NCBI RefSeq assembly: GCF_019145205.1
Contig: NZ_JAHSTT010000001.1
Span: forward strand, 310,001-374,000
Direction of reading: 5' to 3'
Source: Pseudomonas khavaziana
GTDB taxonomy: Bacteria > Pseudomonadota > Gammaproteobacteria > Pseudomonadales > Pseudomonadaceae
Length of the DNA stretch: 64,000 bases
A model generated the notes under the pieces. That model worked only from the letters and a program-made list of their open reading frames with translations. It was not told the DNA's origin and did no database searches. The stretch's first letter is position 1; every line of letters starts with the position of its first letter. This document shows positions 45,903-54,306 of the stretch, in pieces. The position numbers and the translations under genes were made by a program.

Positions 45903-46262
45903 TCAGGCCACGAATCGTGGCGTCAAAACCTGATGGGGACGGTTACGCCAGAGGTCAAAACCGTCGAGCATCCAGTTGAGTTTCTGGACGGTCAGGACTA
46001 TCGCTTCGTCGCTGGCATCGGGCGATGTTTTAAAGCGCTCGGATTCTAGGCGCTTGAGCCATAGGCAGAAGCCATTGCGCTCCCAATATAAAATCTTCAC
46101 TCGGTTGCGGGGCTTGTTGAGAAAGACGAAAAGCACGGGGTCAAAAACCGCGACCTTAATGTCCAACTCGACCAGCGCAGCCAGGCCGTCGATGGACTTT
46201 CGGAAGTCGACGGGTTTGGGGTACAGATACACTTTTTCGACTTTTGCATCGGGTCGCATCAT
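45903..46262 (-). CDS. tnpB: IS66 accessory protein TnpB
   Basis: A 119-aa protein with the TnpB (IS66 Orf2) signature: '[20 protein letters not shown]', '[20 protein letters not shown]', '[13 protein letters not shown]', and '[12 protein letters not shown]'. It is required with TnpC for transposition in characterised members, though its biochemical role is unclear. Full length, tandem ATG start at 46260-46262, directly upstream of tnpC. Confidence 0.95.
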   Translation of the reverse strand: MMRPDAKVEKVYLYPKPVDFRKSIDGLAALVELDIKVAVFDPVLFVFLNKPRNRVKILYWERNGFCLWLKRLESERFKTSPDASDEAIVLTVQKLNWMLDGFDLWRNRPHQVLTPRFVA

Positions 46263-46346
46263 GGCGAACGAGCTCCAGAAAGAATCGGGAGTACAGCATC
46301 CGGGATCAGCTAAGCGCTTTGAATGTGGGGTTCATGGAGCGCTTAC

Positions 46347-46494
46347 CTTCGTTGTAATCATGGGTTTCTTCTTCATACGCCTGCCCATCCATGCGTAACA
46401 CCTTGATCCGCGCCGAACCGACCTGACCCAAGCAGGTGGATTTCCAGCTTTCAGGCAATTGCTCGGCGATGGCGACGAAGTCCAATAACGGCAT
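46347..46494 (-). pseudogene. 5' half of the cupin gene interrupted by IS66
   Basis: From the ATG at 46492-46494 this reads 'MPLLDFVAIAEQLPESWKST', 'CLGQVGSARIKVLRMDGQAY' and 'EEETHDYNEG', the first half of a small cupin protein. After that the frame runs into the IS66 end. Codon use is GC-rich and typical of the chromosome, unlike the 3' half at 44124-44307. It is the third gene of the minus-strand operon that begins with the glutamate-synthase-like gene. The intact protein would be about 110 aa; no functional product is expected. Confidence 0.75.
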
Positions 46495-46556
46495 GTGAGT
46501 CTCCTTGTTTTCAACGATGCCGTCGGTGGTCCGGTTCAGCGGGCAAGTGGGTATTT

Positions 46557-46841
46557 TCAGAAAGCGTCCATCAACAAGAACCTGCACGGCTCGGCCTGAT
46601 AGGCGTTGATCTGCGGCACCAATCGTTTGAAGTGCTCGGTCTGGCAGTGCGCATCCAGCGCCGCCTGATCGGGCCATTGTTCGATAAAAATAAAGTGTCC
46701 CGGGTCTTTCTGGTCCACAAATAGATCGTAGGCGATGCACAGCGGTTCCTGGCGGGTTTTTTCCACCAGTTCTGCGTACCACGGGCGCACAGTCTCCAGG
46801 TGTTCAGGCCGGATGAAATCCTCGGCGATGACTTTCAACAT
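46557..46841 (-). CDS. ABM-domain protein (putative quinol monooxygenase)
   Basis: A 94-aa protein of the antibiotic-biosynthesis-monooxygenase (ABM/YgiN) fold. 'VIAEDFIRPEHLETVRPWYA', 'EPLCIAYDLFVDQKDPGHFI' and 'FIEQWPDQAALDAHCQTEHF' give the ferredoxin-like strand pattern with the conserved W and H. Such proteins oxidise quinols or small aromatics without cofactors, or act as scaffolds. It lies 11 bp downstream of the FMN-dependent glutamate-synthase-like gene and 62 bp before the broken cupin gene, all on one strand, so it is part of an operon for small-molecule or oxidative metabolism whose third gene has been lost. Confidence 0.85.
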   Translation of the reverse strand: MLKVIAEDFIRPEHLETVRPWYAELVEKTRQEPLCIAYDLFVDQKDPGHFIFIEQWPDQAALDAHCQTEHFKRLVPQINAYQAEPCRFLLMDAF

Positions 46842-46852
46842 GGCGGGCGTCC

Positions 46853-48472
46853 TCAGGCAGCGGCGACTTCATGGGGTTCAAAACTATCCGCTCGTGCCAT
46901 TTGCCACATGCGTGAATAGAACTCACCGTTCACTTCGCCGGTGAGCAATTCACCGGGTTTCAAGAACACATGCAACTGCGAGAACAGCTTGATCTCGGTC
47001 GCCGACATGCGCCGCACCAGGTGCTTGGCCGACAACTGCGAGGGATGATCCAGGCCGGCAGCGGCGAGCATTTCCGCCAAGGCGTGCAGGGTGTTGCGGT
47101 GGAAGTTGAACACGCGCTGGGCTTTGTCTGGCACCACCAGGGCGCGTTGGCGCAGTGGGTCCTGGGTGGCGACGCCGGTCGGACATTTGTTGGTGTGGCA
47201 GCTTTGCGACTGGATGCAGCCGATGGCGAACATGAAGCCGCGCGCCGAGTTGGCCCAGTCGGCGCCGATGGCCAGGACGCTGGCGATATCGAAGGCGCTG
47301 ACGATCTTGCCGCTGGCGCCAAGCTTGATCTTGTCGCGCAGGTTCAGCCCCACCAGGGTGTTGTGCACAAACAGCAGGCCCTCACGTAGCGGCACGCCGA
47401 TGTGGTCGGTGAACTCCACTGGCGCGGCGCCTGTCCCGCCTTCCTTGCCATCGACGACGATAAAGTCCGGGAGGATGCCGGTTTCGAGCATGGCCTTGGC
47501 GATGCCCATGAATTCCCATGGGTGGCCCAGGCAGAACTTGAAGCCTACCGGCTTGCCGCCGGACAGTTCACGCAACTGGGCGATGAACTGCATCAGCTCG
47601 ATTGGCGTGGAAAACGCACTGTGCCGCGATGGCGAGATGCAGTCTTCGCCCATCATGATGCCGCGGGTATCGGCGATTTCCTGGGTGACCTTGTGCTTGG
47701 GCAGAATCCCGCCATGGCCGGGCTTCGCGCCCTGGCTCATCTTGATTTCGATCATGCGCACTTGCGGGTTCTGCGCCTGCGCGGCGAAGCGTTCCGGGTC
47801 AAAACGGCCGTCGCTGGTGCGGCAGCCGAAGTAGCCGCTGCCCAGTTCCCAGGTCAGGTCGCCGCCATTTTCACGATGGTAGGGGCTGATGCTGCCTTCG
47901 CCGGTGTCATGGGCAAAATTGCCGAGCTTGGCGCCCTGGTTGAGGGCGCGAATCGCGTTGGCACTCAACGAGCCAAAGCTCATCGCCGAGATATTGAACA
48001 CCGACGCCGAGTACGGCTGCGTGCACTGTGGGCCGCCGACCATCACGCGAAAGGCACTGGGGTCACTCAACGGTGCCGGGCGCATGGAGTGGCCGATAAA
48101 TTCGAAGCCCGACTGGTACACGTCAATCAAGGTGCCGAAGGGTTTGTCTGCCGTTTCATTCTTGGCGCGCGAGTACACCAGTGAACGCTGGGCCCGGGAG
48201 AAGGGCAACGCGTCGCTGTCGGACTCCAGCAGGTACTGGCGGATTTCCGGGCGGATACCTTCCACCAGGTAACGGATATTGCCCAGGATCGGATAGTTGC
48301 GGCGCACCGCGTGGGGGCTTTGCAGCAGGTCGAAAATACCAATCAGGCTGAGGATGCCGGTGACCAGTGTGAAGGGCCACAGCCATTCATGTTGGATAAA
48401 GGGGAGGCTGGCGAGGGTGAAAATGACGCACACGGCAAAGAAGGCGTAACGGCTTAACAAAGACAGGCTCAT
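46853..48472 (-). CDS. FMN-binding glutamate-synthase-family protein
   Basis: A 539-aa protein: two N-terminal membrane helices (about 8-45) and then a GltB-type FMN/Fe-S barrel. Recognisable parts are 'MSFGSLSANAIRALNQGAKL', 'DTGEGSISPYHRENGGDLTW', 'MSQGAKPGHGGILPKHKVTQ', 'VVDGKEGGTGAAPVEF', and 'CIQSQSCHTNKCPTGVATQD', whose cysteines ligate an iron-sulphur cluster. It has the synthase domain of glutamate synthase but lacks the amidotransferase domain, so it does not make glutamate from glutamine by itself. The membrane anchor suggests a redox role with a quinone or membrane partner. Physiological reaction unknown. First gene of the operon. Confidence 0.9.
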   Translation of the reverse strand: MSLSLLSRYAFFAVCVIFTLASLPFIQHEWLWPFTLVTGILSLIGIFDLLQSPHAVRRNYPILGNIRYLVEGIRPEIRQYLLESDSDALPFSRAQRSLVYSRAKNETADKPFGTLIDVYQSGFEFIGHSMRPAPLSDPSAFRVMVGGPQCTQPYSASVFNISAMSFGSLSANAIRALNQGAKLGNFAHDTGEGSISPYHRENGGDLTWELGSGYFGCRTSDGRFDPERFAAQAQNPQVRMIEIKMSQGAKPGHGGILPKHKVTQEIADTRGIMMGEDCISPSRHSAFSTPIELMQFIAQLRELSGGKPVGFKFCLGHPWEFMGIAKAMLETGILPDFIVVDGKEGGTGAAPVEFTDHIGVPLREGLLFVHNTLVGLNLRDKIKLGASGKIVSAFDIASVLAIGADWANSARGFMFAIGCIQSQSCHTNKCPTGVATQDPLRQRALVVPDKAQRVFNFHRNTLHALAEMLAAAGLDHPSQLSAKHLVRRMSATEIKLFSQLHVFLKPGELLTGEVNGEFYSRMWQMARADSFEPHEVAAA

Positions 48473-48614
48473 ACGGTTTTCCTTGGTTTCAACTCTGAAG
48501 GTCGATTACCCATTCTGCGCCTGTCGATAAAGCACGGACAAGGATTGATCTTCCGGTCGCGTATTTGTGCGTGCGAATCTTTGTACAGTAAAAAATATCT
48601 ATCAACGTCATAGA

Positions 48615-48643
48615 GGAATCAATGACTGCAGCGTTACCACTCT
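48615..48643 (+). promoter_or_regulatory. Degenerate hrp-box-like site
   Basis: GGAATC (48615-48620), 16 bases, then CCAC (48637-48640). The HrpL-type consensus is GGAACC-N15/16-CCACNNA; this site has one mismatch in the first block and lacks the final A. It is 102 bp upstream of the HrpK-like start codon and on the same strand, which is why I report it. Low-to-moderate confidence. The remainder of 48473-48744 shows nothing else. Confidence 0.4.
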
Positions 48644-48744
48644 TTAGGCACCTTCGGCATCTGGGTGTGACCAGATCGCGCTGGTAGGCCAAGGACGCAT
48701 TTTTCAAGACGGAGTTTACAACGACTAGAACAAGTGATTTTTGT

Positions 48745-49608
48745 ATGACTACATTGAGCAATGTTGGTGCTAGTGGAAGTATCTTTAACGCTTCAGATTA
48801 CTTAGCCGATGATCATGAGGAAAAGGCTGCTGCGCATATCGCCCAAGAGCGCAAACTGATGGAAGGTATCGAGAAGCCCGAACAGGATGTGCGGCGAAAA
48901 CCGAATTTCGCCACGGGCCGCCCTCCGGGTGATAACCGTTCCGCGGAACAGATCATCGCCGACAATCCGATCCTCAAGAACCTTGGTCATCAGAAAGATA
49001 TCAATCGTGAATGGGCCTACCGACGTTTGGGGGACTGGACGATTAACAACAAAGACCCGGAGGCACGAGCCGATGCCGCATTCAACGCCGCGCGGGTGCT
49101 CAACTACATTGATACATCCTTATCGGCTAACGGTGAACATCGTGGCAAAGCTCACGATAATGGCGACCTCGAAGGTATCACCAGCAGCGGCGATGCCAGG
49201 CGTGGTACGCCGGCAGGCATGTGGAAGGACTTTACGGAGCAGGGTTATACCGCACTGCGCGATGACCACCGCCTGGATTCGACCAAAGACAACTATGTCA
49301 AGAAGGACGGTACGGTCAAAAGTGACCTGCAGTGGTTCGCGGGTGAAGTTGGAAAGAGAACCTGGTTCATCCCGGGACTCAGCAATATCTTGAATGGGAT
49401 CAGCAATTCGGAACCCGGGATAGACGGGGCTATTCAGGGGGCCATAGGCGGTTTTGAAAAAACCCGGGCTGATGGTTTCGATAAGGCCCTTGTCAGTGCT
49501 GTGAGTGGCGACATCAAGGGTATCGCCCAAGGCTATGCCGATACGGTGCGCAACAACGAGTCCACGCCGCAGGTGGTCCAGTCAGCATTGGATGCTGTGC
49601 GAATTTAA
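48745..49608 (+). CDS. Putative HrpK-like type III secreted protein
   Basis: A 287-aa hydrophilic protein without signal peptide. Its N-terminal 25 residues are rich in Ser, Thr, Ala and Asn (MTTLSNVGASGSIFNASDYL), as in type III substrates. The middle 'ADNPILKNLGHQKDI', 'ADAAFNAARVLNYIDT', and 'DNGDLEGITSSGDARRGTPA' resembles, from memory, the HrpK/HrpF-like translocator family of plant-associated pseudomonads. The C-terminus has Gly/Ala-rich helices ('GIDGAIQGAIGGFEKTRADG'). A degenerate hrp-box-like promoter lies upstream. No type III apparatus gene is in the window. The ribosome-binding site is weak. The family call is tentative; a surface or regulatory protein of another type remains possible. 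Confidence 0.5.
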   Translation: MTTLSNVGASGSIFNASDYLADDHEEKAAAHIAQERKLMEGIEKPEQDVRRKPNFATGRPPGDNRSAEQIIADNPILKNLGHQKDINREWAYRRLGDWTINNKDPEARADAAFNAARVLNYIDTSLSANGEHRGKAHDNGDLEGITSSGDARRGTPAGMWKDFTEQGYTALRDDHRLDSTKDNYVKKDGTVKSDLQWFAGEVGKRTWFIPGLSNILNGISNSEPGIDGAIQGAIGGFEKTRADGFDKALVSAVSGDIKGIAQGYADTVRNNESTPQVVQSALDAVRI

Positions 49609-49772
49609 GGCCCTTGGGTCAAGCGGCTAGGGCTTCTACGAAATCAGCTTGGATCCCGGCGGTTGCCGAGCAGAAACTGGCCTGCGGGTTTCGTGGGTCA
49701 CAGTTTCCAGGGAGCCCATAGAGCCTTGTGGGCTACCACTGTTGCAATCGGTTCTCGTTTGGGGGTAATTTT

Positions 49773-49789
49773 GTGTTACTGTATAACAC
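49773..49789. promoter_or_regulatory. Zur-box-like palindrome before rpmE2
   Basis: GTGTTACTGTATAACAC has 6-bp inverted arms GTGTTA/TAACAC around five bases, inside an AT-rich patch 31 bp before the L31 start codon. This resembles Zur operators of gammaproteobacteria, and the downstream gene is a standard Zur target. Confidence 0.75.
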
Positions 49790-49820
49790 TTAAGTTGCAC
49801 CCAAACGCCCAGGAGGCCTT

Positions 49821-50093
49821 ATGAAAGCTGGTATTCACCCTGACTATCGCACCGTGCTGTTCCACGATACTGCCGCCGACGTGTTCTTCCTGATCGGCTC
49901 CACCGCTGACAGCGACCGCACCCACAAACACAGCGATGGCAACACCTATCCCTACATCCCGTTGGACGTGTCCAGCGCGTCGCACCCGATTTACACCGGC
50001 CAGCAGCGCAAGACCCAGGCCGAAGGCCGCATCGCCGGGTTCAACAAGCGTTTCGCGTCGTTTGGCTCAAGCCCGAAAAAAGCCGAGCAATGA
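49821..50093 (+). CDS. rpmE2: Type B 50S ribosomal protein L31 (zinc-independent)
   Basis: A 90-aa L31 of type B. '[20 protein letters not shown]' and '[20 protein letters not shown]' are diagnostic. It has no cysteine at all, so it lacks the zinc-binding CxxC pair of the housekeeping L31. Under zinc starvation this form replaces the zinc-containing one in ribosomes and frees zinc. AGGAGG lies 6 bases before the ATG. A Zur-box-like palindrome precedes it. The gene converges on the receiver-kinase gene, with 20 bp between the stops. Stretch 49609-49772 contains no gene. Confidence 0.96.
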   Translation: MKAGIHPDYRTVLFHDTAADVFFLIGSTADSDRTHKHSDGNTYPYIPLDVSSASHPIYTGQQRKTQAEGRIAGFNKRFASFGSSPKKAEQ

Positions 50094-50102
50094 GTATGAG
50101 CC

Positions 50103-50123
50103 GGCGGCGTGCCTTACGCCGCC
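50103..50123. terminator. GC-rich hairpin between convergent rpmE2 and receiver-kinase genes
   Basis: GGCGGCGT (50103-50110) pairs with ACGCCGCC (50116-50123) around GCCTT. The stem overlaps the last codons of the minus-strand kinase gene. No T-tract, so it may be a stable 3' end rather than a strict intrinsic terminator. Confidence 0.5.
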
Positions 50124-51493
50124 GTCTGCCGAATCGGCAGAACCACCCGAAATGTGGTGCCCTTGCCCGGTTCACTGCTGACGGATATGTCGCCGCGGTG
50201 TTTCTTGACGATACCGTAAGACAGTGACAACCCCAGCCCCGTACCTTCGCCCACCGGCTTGGTGGTGAAAAACGGGTCGAAGATCTTCTGCACCGTTTCA
50301 GGCGCAATCCCGCAACCGTTATCGGCCACTTCCAGCCAGATGTTCTCGTCTTCCACGCCATTGCTGATGGTGATGGTGCCGCGCTCGGGGCCCATGGCCT
50401 GGGCAGCGTTGATCACCAGGTTCATCACTACCTGGTTGAGCTGCGAGGCCAGGCATTCGATGTCCGGCAGCGGCGCATAGTGCTTGACTACGTCAGCCTT
50501 GTACTTGAGTTCGCTGGCGACAATGTTCAGGGTCGAATCAATGCCGTGTTGCAGGTTGGCGAACTGCCAGGTCTGGTCGTTATCCACCCGTGAGAAGTTC
50601 TTCAGGTCCTTGACGATCTGTACCACGCGGCCAATGCCATCCTTGGATTCGCGGATCAGGATCGGAATATCTTCCTGGAGAAAGTCCAGCTCCAAGCTCG
50701 TGCGCAGTGCCTGGAGTTGATCACGCTGATCCTGTGCCGCAATGAACGCTTCGCTGTGCTGGTAGGCCTCGAGCATCTGCTGCAGTTGGTTGAAGTAGCT
50801 ATCAAGGGTACTGAGGTTGGATGAAATGAAGCCTACCGGGTTGTTGATCTCGTGGGCGACACCGGCCGCGAGTTGCCCCAGTGAGGCGAGTTTCTCCGAT
50901 TGCACCAGTTGGCTTTCCAGATGCTTGCGCTCGTCGATTTCCAGTTGCAGCGCCTGGGTGCGCTGTTCCACCAGTTGCTCCAGCTGTTCGGTTTGCAGGG
51001 AGGCGCGGCGAGCCATGTCCCATTTGTTGGCCAGGGTGTTGGCCATTTGCTGGACTTCAATGTTATCGAAGGGTTTTTTCAGGATCAGCAAGCGCTCGTG
51101 GGCATGCAGGCGAAACAGCAGGTCCTCCCAGGAATAATCCGAGTACGCGGTACACACCACCACTTGCAGGTCAGGGGCGACTTTCCATAATTCTTCAATT
51201 GTCCGGGCACCATCCCAGCCCTGGGGCATGCGCATGTCGACAAAAGCCAGGGCATAGGGGCGTTTTTCGGCCATGGCCGTGGTCAGCAAGCCCAGGCCTT
51301 CTTCACCGCCATAGGCCGAGTGCAGCTCGAACACCTGGGCCTGAGGTTTGGCGGTTTCACCAAACAGGGCTGATTCCATCGCGTCCAACGCCTGGTTGGA
51401 TTCCACGGCCGGCATCAGGATTTTGCGAAAATCATCATGGATGGACGGCGTGTCATCAATCAGCAGGACGCGCCGGTTGGGTGGTTTGTTCAT
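50114..51493 (-). CDS. Hybrid receiver-histidine kinase, cytoplasmic
   Basis: A 459-aa soluble protein with an N-terminal receiver and a C-terminal kinase. The receiver begins '[20 protein letters not shown]' and has an extended insertion ('[11 protein letters not shown]') before the phosphoacceptor aspartate in '[14 protein letters not shown]'; 'LILKKPFD' supplies the conserved Lys. A coiled-coil linker (about 165-205) leads to the kinase: H-box '[14 protein letters not shown]', N-box '[15 protein letters not shown]', G1 'VADNGCGI', F-box 'IFDPFFTT', G2 '[14 protein letters not shown]'. It overlaps the upstream sensor-kinase gene by 4 bp. The same unusual receiver insertion occurs in the GGDEF-EAL protein of the same operon ('LDSLESTLFG'), which points to a common partner. 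Confidence 0.92.
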   Translation of the reverse strand: MNKPPNRRVLLIDDTPSIHDDFRKILMPAVESNQALDAMESALFGETAKPQAQVFELHSAYGGEEGLGLLTTAMAEKRPYALAFVDMRMPQGWDGARTIEELWKVAPDLQVVVCTAYSDYSWEDLLFRLHAHERLLILKKPFDNIEVQQMANTLANKWDMARRASLQTEQLEQLVEQRTQALQLEIDERKHLESQLVQSEKLASLGQLAAGVAHEINNPVGFISSNLSTLDSYFNQLQQMLEAYQHSEAFIAAQDQRDQLQALRTSLELDFLQEDIPILIRESKDGIGRVVQIVKDLKNFSRVDNDQTWQFANLQHGIDSTLNIVASELKYKADVVKHYAPLPDIECLASQLNQVVMNLVINAAQAMGPERGTITISNGVEDENIWLEVADNGCGIAPETVQKIFDPFFTTKPVGEGTGLGLSLSYGIVKKHRGDISVSSEPGKGTTFRVVLPIRQTAA

Positions 51494-53316
51494 GGCGTTG
51501 TTCCGGCGTGGGTGAGAGGGATAGTCAAGGTAAATACCGCACCACGGCCCGGCCCGTCGCTGTGGGCGCTGAGCTGGCCATTCATTTCTACGGCGGCCAG
51601 GGCGCAGCTGTGCAGGCCGAAGCCATGGCCTTCCTTGCGCGTGGTAAAGCCGTGGCTGAAGATCCGGATCATATTTTCGGGCGGTATCCCTTCGCCGTCA
51701 TCCTTCACGCTGATCTTCAAGGTGTCGTCAGCCCCCGGCAGCACCGTCAGGGTCATCTGTCGTGGCCGGTCGCTGAGGCCGGTCATGGCGTACTTGGCGT
51801 TGCTGATCAGGTTGACCATGATCAGCAGCAGCCGGTGTTTGTCGCCGAGAATCTGCGGCACCTGCGCGTACTCCTTGACTACAGTGACGTGATGACGGCT
51901 CAGGGCGCCGGCGTTCATGCGCAGGGCGTCGTCCATCAGGGCGCCGATGTCGACGGGTTCGAGCAGTGATGAAGCCCCGGCGTAGGACTGTTGGGTCGAG
52001 ACGATGTCCTTGATGTGGTCGACGCTCTTGCTCAATTGCGTCAGCTCATCGGCCATGCCTTGCTGCTCAAGCGCAATCGCGCCGACCAACTGGTTCAAGT
52101 AGCCCGGCAGCAGTTTGCCTTTGGCATCTTCGGTAAGGAAGGTACCCAGGTCGCCGGGGTGCTCGTTGAGCAATTGCATGGCCTTGCCCAGCCCCTGGGC
52201 CTTGCTGTTGCGCAACGTGCGGGCGACCAGGTCGGCGGAGATATTCACGCTGTTGAGCACGTTGCCGACGTTATGCAGCACATTGGTGGCGATCTCGGCC
52301 ATGCCGGCCTGGCGGGCGCTGTCCATCAGCTCGCTCTGGGCATCCTTGAGCTGTTGGGTGCGGCGTTCCACTCGTTGCTCCAGGGTTTCGTTGGCCGCCT
52401 GCAAGGCGCGGTTGACCCGGTTGATCTCGGCGAAGCTGCGCAGCAGGCGCACCGCCAGGTAGAGCAGCAACACCACGAGTAACGTCGAGAACACCAGCAG
52501 GTAGCGATGGTATTGATGATCAACCAGATCGGCCGTTTGCTGGTCCTGGTTGAGGTGGGTGGTCAGCTCGTCCAGGCGTTCGGCTACCGGGACCGCGGCA
52601 ATCCGCTCAAGCAGGCTGTTGACCAGCGGTTGCTCACGCAGGATCAGCGAGATGTGATTGCTGAGCAGCTCCACCGGCGCCTGGAAGTCGCTGGGCAGGC
52701 TCTCCTTGTTGATCGCCAGCTTGCCCAGGCCTACCAGGATATCGGCAGCGCGCTCGTCGCTGGTAACCTGGGCAAACTCCAGGCTGCTGAGCAGCAGGTC
52801 GTAGGTGTCGGTGGCCACACCTTGCAGGCGCAGCCGGCCTTCATCGTCAATTTCATTGAATTGGGCCTGGATATCGTCTTCGGCCGTCGGCAGAAAAGCC
52901 AGCGAGTTGCGCAATACCGCGTTGTGGGATTTGAACTGGTCCACCAATCGCGCCTTTTCCTGGATGGCGGCCTGATAGGTTTCCTGGCTGGTGCGCCAAC
53001 GCGGCAGGTCGACCGGGTTGTGATAAGTGTCGCGGCTCTGCAGGTCAGCCCAGAGCCGCGTCATTTCCGCCAGCGGCGTGACCAGAGGATCGTAGTTGTG
53101 GGTAATCGCAATCCGCGCCTTGAGCACTTCACTGTCCCACTGGGCATTGAGCTGCTGGAGCTGGCGGATCAGGTCCCGTGATTGGGTATAACTGGCCGTC
53201 TGGTCGCGGGAGGACTTGAGGTACAGAAACACCAGCGTCGAGACCAGCAGCAGGGTTATCACACCCAGGAGCAGCTGGCTGATGCGGCGCCGTGACATGC
53301 GTGACGAGCGGCTCAT
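51490..53316 (-). CDS. Membrane sensor histidine kinase with all-helical periplasmic domain
   Basis: A 608-aa kinase with transmembrane helices at about 13-31 and 270-292. The approximately 240-residue periplasmic region between them is predominantly helical and resembles the all-helical DAHL-type sensor domain (recalled). A coiled-coil 'LQAANETLEQRVERRTQQLK' leads to the phosphorylated-His region 'IATNVLHNVGNVLNSVNIS', an H-box variant; then 'LIMVNLISNAKYAM', 'VKDDGEGIPPENMIRIFSHG' and 'GHGFGLHSCALAA' form the ATP-binding domain. It overlaps the peroxidase gene upstream by 4 bp and the hybrid kinase downstream by 4 bp, so peroxidase, sensor and hybrid kinase are translationally coupled. The periplasmic partner is plausibly the peroxidase (inference). 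Confidence 0.9.
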   Translation of the reverse strand: MSRSSRMSRRRISQLLLGVITLLLVSTLVFLYLKSSRDQTASYTQSRDLIRQLQQLNAQWDSEVLKARIAITHNYDPLVTPLAEMTRLWADLQSRDTYHNPVDLPRWRTSQETYQAAIQEKARLVDQFKSHNAVLRNSLAFLPTAEDDIQAQFNEIDDEGRLRLQGVATDTYDLLLSSLEFAQVTSDERAADILVGLGKLAINKESLPSDFQAPVELLSNHISLILREQPLVNSLLERIAAVPVAERLDELTTHLNQDQQTADLVDHQYHRYLLVFSTLLVVLLLYLAVRLLRSFAEINRVNRALQAANETLEQRVERRTQQLKDAQSELMDSARQAGMAEIATNVLHNVGNVLNSVNISADLVARTLRNSKAQGLGKAMQLLNEHPGDLGTFLTEDAKGKLLPGYLNQLVGAIALEQQGMADELTQLSKSVDHIKDIVSTQQSYAGASSLLEPVDIGALMDDALRMNAGALSRHHVTVVKEYAQVPQILGDKHRLLLIMVNLISNAKYAMTGLSDRPRQMTLTVLPGADDTLKISVKDDGEGIPPENMIRIFSHGFTTRKEGHGFGLHSCALAAVEMNGQLSAHSDGPGRGAVFTLTIPLTHAGTTP

Positions 53317-54281
53317 AGGGGCTTACCCGCCCATTCGCCGGTCAAGGTCTTGAGAAACTGGATGATCAGGTCCTTGTCTTCCTGGCTCGGCGTGCGTCCC
53401 AGCTGGTACTTGAACATCACGTCGACGGCCTCCTCCAGGGTCTTGGCCGAGGCGTCGTGGAAGTACGGCGCGGTGACCGCTACATTGCGCAGGCTGGGTA
53501 CCTTGAACACGTGACGGTCTTCTTCATCCTGGGTCAACAGGTAGCGGCCCAGGTCTGATTCCAGCGGGTTGCCGCGGGCCTTGAAGTAGTCACCCATCAC
53601 GCCGAACTTCTGAAACATGTTGCCGCCAATATTCACCCCCTGGTGGCAAGCGATGCAGCCGTAGTCCTTGAAACGTTGATAGCCGTACTTTTCCTGGATT
53701 GTCAGGATTTCGGTATTACCCAACAGGTACTGGTCAAACCGCGAGTTGGGGGTCAGCAGCGTACGCTCATAGGTGGCCAGGGCGTCTTGCACATTGGCGG
53801 CGGTGACGCCGTCGGTGTACGTCTGCTTGAACGCGTTCCGGTAAGCGGGCAGGGCGGACAGGTTCTGCACTACGGTTTTCCAGTCACTGCCCATTTCCAG
53901 CGGGCTGATCACCACGTGTTCGACCTGCGCCTGCAGGGTATCGACCCGGCCGTCCCAGAATTGCTTGAAGTTCAGGCTGGCGTTGAACACGGTGGGCGTA
54001 TTGAGGGGCACCGGCTTGCCATCAAAGCCCAGGGAGAAGGCTTTGTCATCGGCACCACTGGTTTCCAGGTGGTGACAGCTGGCGCAGGACAGGGTGTTGT
54101 TTACCGACAGCCGTGGTTCATTGAACAGTTGGCGGCCCAGTTCGACTTTGGCCGGGTCGAGTACCGCAATGGCCGGCAGGGGCTTGAGCGCTTCGTCCAG
54201 CGGTGCGGCGATCAACGGCATCGCCAGGCCCGAACTCAGCAATAGCACGAAGCCGAGACGGTAAATCGAGACATCGCTCAA
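53313..54281 (-). CDS. Periplasmic diheme cytochrome c peroxidase
   Basis: 322 aa from a TTG at 54279-54281, chosen because AAGGAG lies 7 bases upstream; another TTG at 54302 would add seven residues and lacks such a site. The N-terminus 'YRLGFVLLLSSGLAMPLIAA' is a signal peptide. Two haem c motifs are present: C66-ASC-H70 and C209-IAC-H213. 'GRQLFNEPRLSVNNTLSCAS', 'NTPTVFNASLNFKQFWDGRV', 'TYERTLLTPNSRFDQYLLG' and 'VPSLRNVAVTAPYFHDASAK' are the bacterial CCP/MauG family landmarks. It reduces H2O2 or oxidises a partner in the periplasm. It lies between a c-di-GMP protein and two kinases and overlaps the sensor kinase gene by 4 bp. Here it may act as a redox sensor component rather than only in detoxification (inference). 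Confidence 0.92.
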   Translation of the reverse strand: MSDVSIYRLGFVLLLSSGLAMPLIAAPLDEALKPLPAIAVLDPAKVELGRQLFNEPRLSVNNTLSCASCHHLETSGADDKAFSLGFDGKPVPLNTPTVFNASLNFKQFWDGRVDTLQAQVEHVVISPLEMGSDWKTVVQNLSALPAYRNAFKQTYTDGVTAANVQDALATYERTLLTPNSRFDQYLLGNTEILTIQEKYGYQRFKDYGCIACHQGVNIGGNMFQKFGVMGDYFKARGNPLESDLGRYLLTQDEEDRHVFKVPSLRNVAVTAPYFHDASAKTLEEAVDVMFKYQLGRTPSQEDKDLIIQFLKTLTGEWAGKPL

Positions 54282-54306
54282 GCGAGCACTCCTTGCAAGC
54301 AATGGG

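Larger units (their letters stand above)
44308..46346 (-). mobile_element. IS66-family insertion sequence (tnpB-tnpC, no tnpA)
   Basis: A 2039-bp element with terminal inverted repeats that begin GTAAGCGCTCCAT: GTAAGCGCTCCATAAACCCC at the left and, on the other strand, GTAAGCGCTCCATGAACCCC at the right, as is typical for IS66. It carries tnpB and tnpC. Only 84 bp separate tnpB from the right end, so the usual tnpA is absent. The flanking 8-bp sequences, CTCCATTG (44300-44307) and CTTCGTTG (46347-46354), match at six of eight positions, an imperfect target duplication. It splits a cupin gene. Confidence 0.9.

Noticed and set aside
46263..46346. A tnpA gene at the right end of the IS66 element
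   Set aside because: Only 84 bp remain between tnpB and the terminal repeat and no TnpA-like sequence is readable, so I consider it absent.
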